A DNA stretch of 64,000 bases from Brasenia schreberi (lineage: Eukaryota > Streptophyta > Magnoliopsida > Nymphaeales > Cabombaceae): positions 9,849,001-9,913,000 of the forward strand of contig JAYKKT010000089.1 in NCBI GenBank assembly GCA_036023115.1, in the 5' to 3' direction. A model generated the notes under the pieces. The model had not been told where the DNA came from. It did not search any database and saw nothing but the letters and a program-made list of their open reading frames with translations. Position numbers and translations under genes: made by a program. Shown here piece by piece: positions 60,101 through 64,000 of this stretch (position 1 is its first letter; every line of letters begins with the position of its first letter).

Positions 60101-62919
60101 TAAAATAGAGAGGAGCATCAGGTATTCTTTGCGATAAGAAGATACCATTAAAGTTAAAAGGTAAATATTATAGAGCAACAATTAGACCTGTCATGTTTTA
60201 TGGTTCTGAGTGTTGGGCATTTAACCATCAACATGTACAAAAGATGTTTGTGACAGAAATGCAGATGTTGAGATGGATGAGTGGTCATACAAGAAAATAC
60301 CATATACATAATGAGGTTATTAGAAACAAATTAGGAGTGGCACCAATAGAGGATAAAATGAGAGAATATCGTTTAAGATGATTTGGACATATAGAAAGAA
60401 GATCAGAAAAAGAACCTATAAGAAGGATGAAAAACTAAATTTGGAAAGTATTAAAAGAGGTAGAGGACGACCACAAACGTGTTGGAAAGAAACAATAAAG
60501 AATGATCTAACTTATTGTTAGTTAACTGTTAACATGGCACATGATAGAGCTCTGTGGAAACAAAGAATTCATGTAGTTGACCCCGTCTAGTATGGGAAAA
60601 AGCTTAGTTGTTGTTGTTTTATGCAACATATTAAAAATCTTATAATATAACACAAAAATAAGTAATTTAATCTCATCTTAAGTAAAAAAAAATGAGAATA
60701 GGCATTTAAAAATAAAAACATGGAAACAAACAATTAAAATCATTAAATAATTAGATAATAATGATTCTTTTAAGCATCATGAAGAATGAATGAACCCGCC
60801 ACTTCAAGCAAATTCGTGGTCCAACTAGCCGGTTCGCCGGTTCTTGGCCAGTTCTTTAGGCAACTGGTTAAAAAGATGAACTAAACAGTACCAAGGAAAC
60901 TGATTTGATCACGCAGTCTGGCTCGGTTTCACAAACACTAATGTCACTTTCATGCTCTTTGATACAATATGAATAGGATATTTTAGATGCATTATTTGCA
61001 TGTTTCATTGACAAGTCCCGTAGTCTGTTACTTGATAGAACGGTAAGTACCAACCTACAAATTATATGCCCCTCCTAAAGTTCACTTGATGTCGTAGCCA
61101 CATGTAGATGTATCATTCTACACTAGAGAGAATCATATGCATGGTTATGATGTTATGATGCCTTTTAAATATCCTATTCATATTAGGCATATCAAACCCT
61201 CATTTTACAGCTGACTAGAAGGAAAACTGCATCCTACTTTTCTAATGTACCAAAAACAAAATGTATTACAATCATTATACGAGAAATCTAAGCACATCCC
61301 AGGAATCAGCATTTTGCCACACAAAATGTAGCATTTGAAGTCTAACGATATAACAATACAGGTTATTTGGTGAATTGACATTAAAAGACAAGAGTAACAA
61401 TTGTGAATAGTATAGATTTTTCAGACAGTAAAATAGCATACCTGTCTAAAAGTGCGAGGACGAGAAGAGGTACCTGTGACTGAAATTTTTAAAAAAGAGG
61501 AAAAGAGTGTTAGACGAATTGTAATACATATTCTTAGTTAGGAACTTGAACTTCATATACCAAACTTGATGTTGAGATAGAATGTGATCACAATAGTCAG
61601 CTTGGGAATTAAAAAGTTTAAGTGGTAGGAAGTAAAGCTTGAGAAACACAGGAAGCAATGAAAGTAATGTATCATTTGGCATAAGATGATAATGAGCACA
61701 CAGTGACAACTAAAACAGAAAACTAGAAAGAACATGGTTGTCGCGTTGTTCCCATCAAACCCTTATTCTACTACAGATGTTATATATAACTACCATCTTC
61801 ATGTAATAGTCAGAAGGGAAAATAAAACAAGGGATCAATAAGACTATCATGGGAACGGAAGAAGTTTCAGCGACTATGAGGTTCATTAACTGACCATAAG
61901 GCCAAAGGATCAAAAACCAGAACCATCTATGGAGAGAACTCACTCTATTAGGTCTCTACAAGACTGAGATTAATGAAATAATGGGGCATATCATAATAAC
62001 ATCATTAACTTCTCAACCGAGTGATGGCATCCACTTAATCACATCTTACAGCTTGATCACAACGCTCGGATCCACTTTATCACCGAAGATATACATTTTT
62101 CCATAGGGGTCACACCTGGCTCTTCAGTCAGTCAGATTTGTTTCTTATAAATCTTTATATCCAAAAGACATGTTGACTATGAACTATCTCGAGAATTAGG
62201 AGCATTTTCACCTATCCAAGACCCTTCAAACTTTGTCCAAAATTCTTAATTTTGGTGCCTCATTTTGGCTGTTTGATCTCCAGTTAGTCTCCATTTATGT
62301 TTTATCAAGATAGAGAGCGTTAAGTTGCACGTCTCGCTTCTCATAAAATAAGCATATCTTCCACATAAACATGACTAGGATGTACTGATTGTGACGGCAC
62401 GGTCAACAATAATACCACTAAATCAAAACGCGGATATTCAAATAATGAAAGCACTCCCTGCACTAACTTGTATTACAAACGCAAAAATAATGAAAGTACA
62501 AATCTACTTATGAATCTACTAATAATACCCATGAACCCTCTTCAACCGAACAGCAAATTCCACGCCAACAATTATGAACCATATATCATCAAAGAAAAGG
62601 AAAGATCAATTCATTAAAAAAAGGATCCGGTAGGATCAATGTATTCATGTCGGAATAGAAATCCTGCAATTCGATCAAGGAAAAAGCCGTGGGATTTATT
62701 TCCTTCTAAAGTTCACATAGAGTTTAAGCAAAAGCTCCACATGAACATTACCTACAAACAGATTTAGAGTGAATCGAAAACCTAAAAGAACTTTTTCTAG
62801 TGCATGGATAAATAACAAATAGATATTTAGAGAGAGAGAGAGAGAGACTGACTCATTTCCTCCGGCGTGGAGAAGTTCCGGCGGCCGGTAGGTTTGCCCT
62901 TGAATTTTCCCCTTCCCAT
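48117..62919 (-). CDS. PDAP1: 28-kDa heat- and acid-stable phosphoprotein (PDAP1/HASPP28 family)
   Basis: Small, highly charged conserved eukaryotic phosphoprotein of ill-defined role; homologues have been linked to casein kinase substrates and RNA binding. Eight exons on the minus strand: 62919-62853, 61479-61442, 52847-52776, 52613-52530, 51247-51213, 49598-49513, 48298-48233, 48151-48117. Phases match throughout, giving 483 nt (160 residues). Sequence in order: [35 protein letters not shown], an acidic run ([20 protein letters not shown]), [72 protein letters not shown], and a C-terminal [11 protein letters not shown] before TGA. These are the hallmark blocks of the family. Intron 2 is 8,594 bp because of nested transposons; intron 6 holds another LINE piece. 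No coding lesion seen. All exons are short, so open-reading-frame scans miss the gene. Confidence 0.92.
48540..48930 (-). mobile_element. RTE LINE 3' fragment in PDAP1 intron 6
   Basis: Starts with (CAA)n, then 'CTAAGCCTTTTCCCATACTA'. The minus-strand frame reads [37 protein letters not shown] and [20 protein letters not shown], the LINE C-terminus. It is the least mutated 3' end in the window, still open over about 120 codons. It stops near 48930 at '[13 protein letters not shown]', so it is 5'-truncated. It is inserted in sense with the host gene. Confidence 0.88.
49200..49214. repeat. Short (GA)n run
   Basis: A GA dinucleotide run of about 15 bp in PDAP1 intron 6. Confidence 0.7.
50240..50430 (-). 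repeat. tRNA-like SINE in PDAP1 intron 5
   Basis: On the minus strand 'GCGGGTTCGATTCCTGC' is a strong B box and T arm. An A-box-like 'TTAGTGAAGAAGTTTG' lies about 35 nt before it, and 'AGTGGGTTG' flanks both sides. About 190 bp can be followed, ending toward 'GATTTTGGAAAAGAAC'. I cannot name the family. Confidence 0.5.
52980..53790. other. PDAP1 intron 2, CCGGTT/AACTGG-rich part
   Basis: Contains scattered 'GAACCGGTCAACTGGCCAG'-like phrases, typical of non-autonomous plant DNA elements. Similar text occurs at 60800-60900 on the other side of the LINE, so an older element may have been split by it. No termini could be fixed. Confidence 0.35.
53796..54120 (-). mobile_element. RTE LINE 3' fragment, abutting the full-length LINE
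   Basis: Begins (CAA)n then 'CTAAGCCTTTTCTTATACTA' and matches the reverse complement of the 3' end at about 60290-60617. It is inverted relative to the following LINE and meets its 5' end within about 10 bp, so the two form an inverted repeat of about 320 bp spanning 6.8 kb. Confidence 0.85.
54134..55110 (+). pseudogene. LINE endonuclease domain, degraded
   Basis: APE-like endonuclease nicks target DNA for LINE insertion. Motifs: [21 protein letters not shown] (catalytic Glu), [19 protein letters not shown] (Asp, Asn), TQIDYF (Asp), [11 protein letters not shown] (His). A stop at 54563-54565 is followed by a frame restart; the usable frame from 54595 starts at TTG or ATG codons with no real initiation signal. 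After SASSYSD the frame stops (55110) and coding continues in another frame. All the named catalytic positions survive, but the frame does not. Confidence 0.85.
55111..56579 (+). pseudogene. LINE reverse transcriptase domain, degraded
   Basis: Recognisable blocks: [40 protein letters not shown] (with a stop before it), motif [18 protein letters not shown], then [12 protein letters not shown], and motif [12 protein letters not shown] with both catalytic Asp. AYK replaces the usual AYD of motif A. At least five stops interrupt the domain. It continues after the hAT as the C-terminal region at 59984. Confidence 0.85.
56590..56700. repeat. hAT left subterminal motif array
   Basis: CGTATCG-type motifs occur in clusters around two copies of a ~54-bp unit that contains 'GTGTATAGCTGGGCTCCACG' (near 56607 and 56655). 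Probable transposase binding sites, by analogy with other hAT elements. Confidence 0.8.
56974..59412 (-). pseudogene. hAT transposase (BED finger, DUF659, dimerisation), nearly intact
   Basis: Cut-and-paste transposase. The ATG at 59412 opens [15 protein letters not shown]; a BED zinc finger follows ([13 protein letters not shown], then SRLKHHLAG). Near 59165-59190 a 14-bp tandem repeat (ATGATTGAGAGCAG twice, the second incomplete) shifts the frame, and a TAG lies just before the ATG at 59116. The main exon (59116-57571) has the DUF659/RNase H-like core: [18 protein letters not shown] (Asp), [17 protein letters not shown] (Asp), [19 protein letters not shown] introns at 57570-57488 and 57282-57206 lead to the dimerisation exon (57487-57283, [35 protein letters not shown]) and an acidic last exon (57205-56974). 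Apart from the 14-bp duplication and one TAG the frame is open, so the loss of function looks recent. Confidence 0.88.
59814..59967. repeat. hAT right subterminal motif array
   Basis: A dozen or more CGTATCG or CGATACG motifs occur in both orientations within about 155 bp, many as overlapping palindromes (for example CGTATCGTACGATACG). The region is much more GC-rich than the rest of the element. Confidence 0.88.
60620..61441. other. PDAP1 intron 2, 5' part
   Basis: No gene. A 'GCCGGTTCGCCGGTTCTTGG' phrase at 60833-60852 recalls the element-like text at 52980-53790. The remainder is AT-rich intron. Confidence 0.45.
61480..62852. other. PDAP1 intron 1
   Basis: First intron of the PDAP1 gene, 1,373 bp. 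AT-rich with a GA run at 62829-62847 (a pyrimidine run just after the donor on the sense strand). Open frames at 61446-61709 and 61755-61943 are incidental. Confidence 0.6.
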
Positions 62920-64000
62920 TCCCTTATCTCTCTCTCTCTCTCCCTCACTCTTTTCTTCTTCTTCCCGCGATCTTGCTTCTACTGCGAGGGTTAACGAAGC
63001 CCGACCGGGAAATGAGAGAATGTCAAATAGCCCTTCTGTTTCTCGTTTCCTCTTTTGGCTTTTCGTTCCTTTCTTCCATTTCTATGGTCGATTCCCATTT
63101 CTTCAGGATTCTGAAAAGTCACCCAGGAGTAGGACTGCACACGGATCGGGCTGGATTCGCATGTGGTTGGACTCGTTTCCTAAGTTGCTCCAATAGTAAA
63201 CCCGAACCCTCGGAAAAAAGTTTACGGTGTGCGTACGGGTTAGGTTCGATTTAGGGCAGGTTCGACCGCTACTTCTGTAACGGTGTGAATGCTAAAATTT
63301 GGTCCAAAAATCATCCCTATTAAAACTAGGATTATAGCTTTTGTATATAAAAGAAAACTAGATCCTACAACTTCTAATATATACTCATGTTAATTCTTAA
63401 CGTAATATTCATGTTATTTAAAAAGTTATAATGATATTTAAAAATACCTTCATTATATTAGTATCATTTAAAAGTAAAGAGTGAACATGAATATTCATGC
63501 ATCAAACTCATATTCAATCTCTTTTTCTCTATCTACGTATATTCTTAATCCCTTTCTCTCTCTGTTTATATGTATTTTTTTACTAATTCATCATGCTTAA
63601 TCTCTCAATTTGTATGGTTCTACCTATTCATCGAGCGGTACCTTTTATTACTCCTCTAGTATTGCTCTCTATCGTCAAAACTATTATTATCATCATTAAA
63701 AATATTTTTAAAAAACAATAAAATCATCTATATATATATAAATTGGTTCTGATATTATCCGGTTTCATGTATCAGCAAATGACAGTTATCTTGATTTTAG
63801 ATTTTTGTAACTTCTGAAATTGACAACACTTTTCTTTCCCAAAATTTTGAATATTAAGGAGATTACTTTTTCTATATTGTAGAATATTCATGGTGCTTTT
63901 AGTCATTTTCACACAATTAGTAATTAATAATCGCTATTTGATTGAAAATAAAAAAATTATCCATGAAAAATTGCATGTTTGCTTTAATGTTGATTTATAA
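62920..64000. other. Upstream of PDAP1, then AT-rich spacer
   Basis: Contains the PDAP1 5' UTR and promoter (transcription leftwards), with a CT-rich tract at 62929-62958. Frames at 62867-63254 are shadows of exon 1 and its leader. From about 63130 'GGACTGCACACGGATCGGGC' and 'AAACCCGAACCCTCGG' suggest a short non-autonomous hAT-like element to about 63320. The rest is AT-rich with no gene. Confidence 0.5.

Larger units (their letters stand above)
54125..60617 (+). mobile_element. Near full-length RTE-clade LINE, split by a hAT
   Basis: Order: 5' leader, APE-type endonuclease (54134-55110), reverse transcriptase (to about 56571), hAT insertion (56580-59975), then the remaining C-terminus (59984-60580) and the 3' end with a (TTG)n tail at about 60607-60617. 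Without the hAT it is about 3.1 kb, which suits plant RTE elements. It is antisense in PDAP1 intron 2. Several stops and frameshifts make it inactive. The hAT is younger because it interrupts the LINE. Confidence 0.9.

Noticed and set aside
53796..60617. Twin-priming inversion of a single LINE
   Set aside because: Twin priming inverts 5' sequence, but the inverted piece here is a second copy of the 3' end, so two insertions are more likely.
62867..63254. Plus-strand gene at the PDAP1 5' end
   Set aside because: It overlaps PDAP1 exon 1 on the other strand, reads through a CT-rich leader and has low-complexity Ser/Leu composition.

Overview
This window is nuclear DNA from a flowering plant. 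The genes are split by many GT..AG introns, several of them long (4.4 and 8.6 kb). The families are plant-type: a RABA1 GTPase, an L-type lectin receptor kinase and an AP2/ERF factor. The transposons (Copia, RTE-clade LINE, hAT) and the long AT and GA microsatellites are typical of plant intergenic DNA. Large introns would suit a magnoliid, another early-diverging angiosperm or a large-genome eudicot or monocot, but the sequence alone does not fix the lineage.

Layout. 1-3000: AT-rich spacer. 3072-3450: a group IX-like ERF gene broken inside its AP2 domain. 4958-10017 (minus): an intact two-exon RABA1-type Rab GTPase. 10-16.3 kb: spacer with microsatellites, tRNA-like SINE heads and LINE debris. 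16307-18320: an apparently intact L-type lectin receptor kinase (LecRK1). 18.8-22.5 kb: a decayed Copia element (minus). 23.3-29.8 kb: locally duplicated blocks containing LecRK 3' relics and a splice-dead fragment of an RNA exonuclease 4 gene. 29.8-39.2 kb: about twelve tandem copies of a ~0.79-kb repeat. 39.5-41.4 kb: LecRK2, a broken paralogue of LecRK1. 41.4-43.4 kb: expanded AT microsatellites inside a triplicated ~85-bp block. 43450-47061: an intact nine-exon REXO4-like exonuclease gene. 48117-62919 (minus): an eight-exon gene for a PDAP1/HASPP28-type 28-kDa heat- and acid-stable phosphoprotein. 62.9-64 kb: spacer.

The strongest structural stories are these. (1) The second intron of the PDAP1 gene holds a near full-length but dead RTE LINE, and that LINE is split by a 3,396-bp hAT transposon with a perfect 8-bp target-site duplication. 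The hAT ends are packed with CGTATCG/CGATACG motifs. (2) A LecRK-REXO4 segment was duplicated, then degraded differently in each copy. The 16-kb copy keeps the working kinase but only two exons of the exonuclease; the 39-47-kb copy keeps the working exonuclease but a broken kinase. (3) A ~9.4-kb satellite-like array lies between the two copies.

Exon joins were worked out by hand from GT/AG sites, reading phase and family knowledge; no alignment or search was run. I saw no CRISPR, operon or bacterial feature, and nothing that amounts to a wholly new biological system. The tandem array and the hAT subterminal motif arrays are the features least explained by known families.
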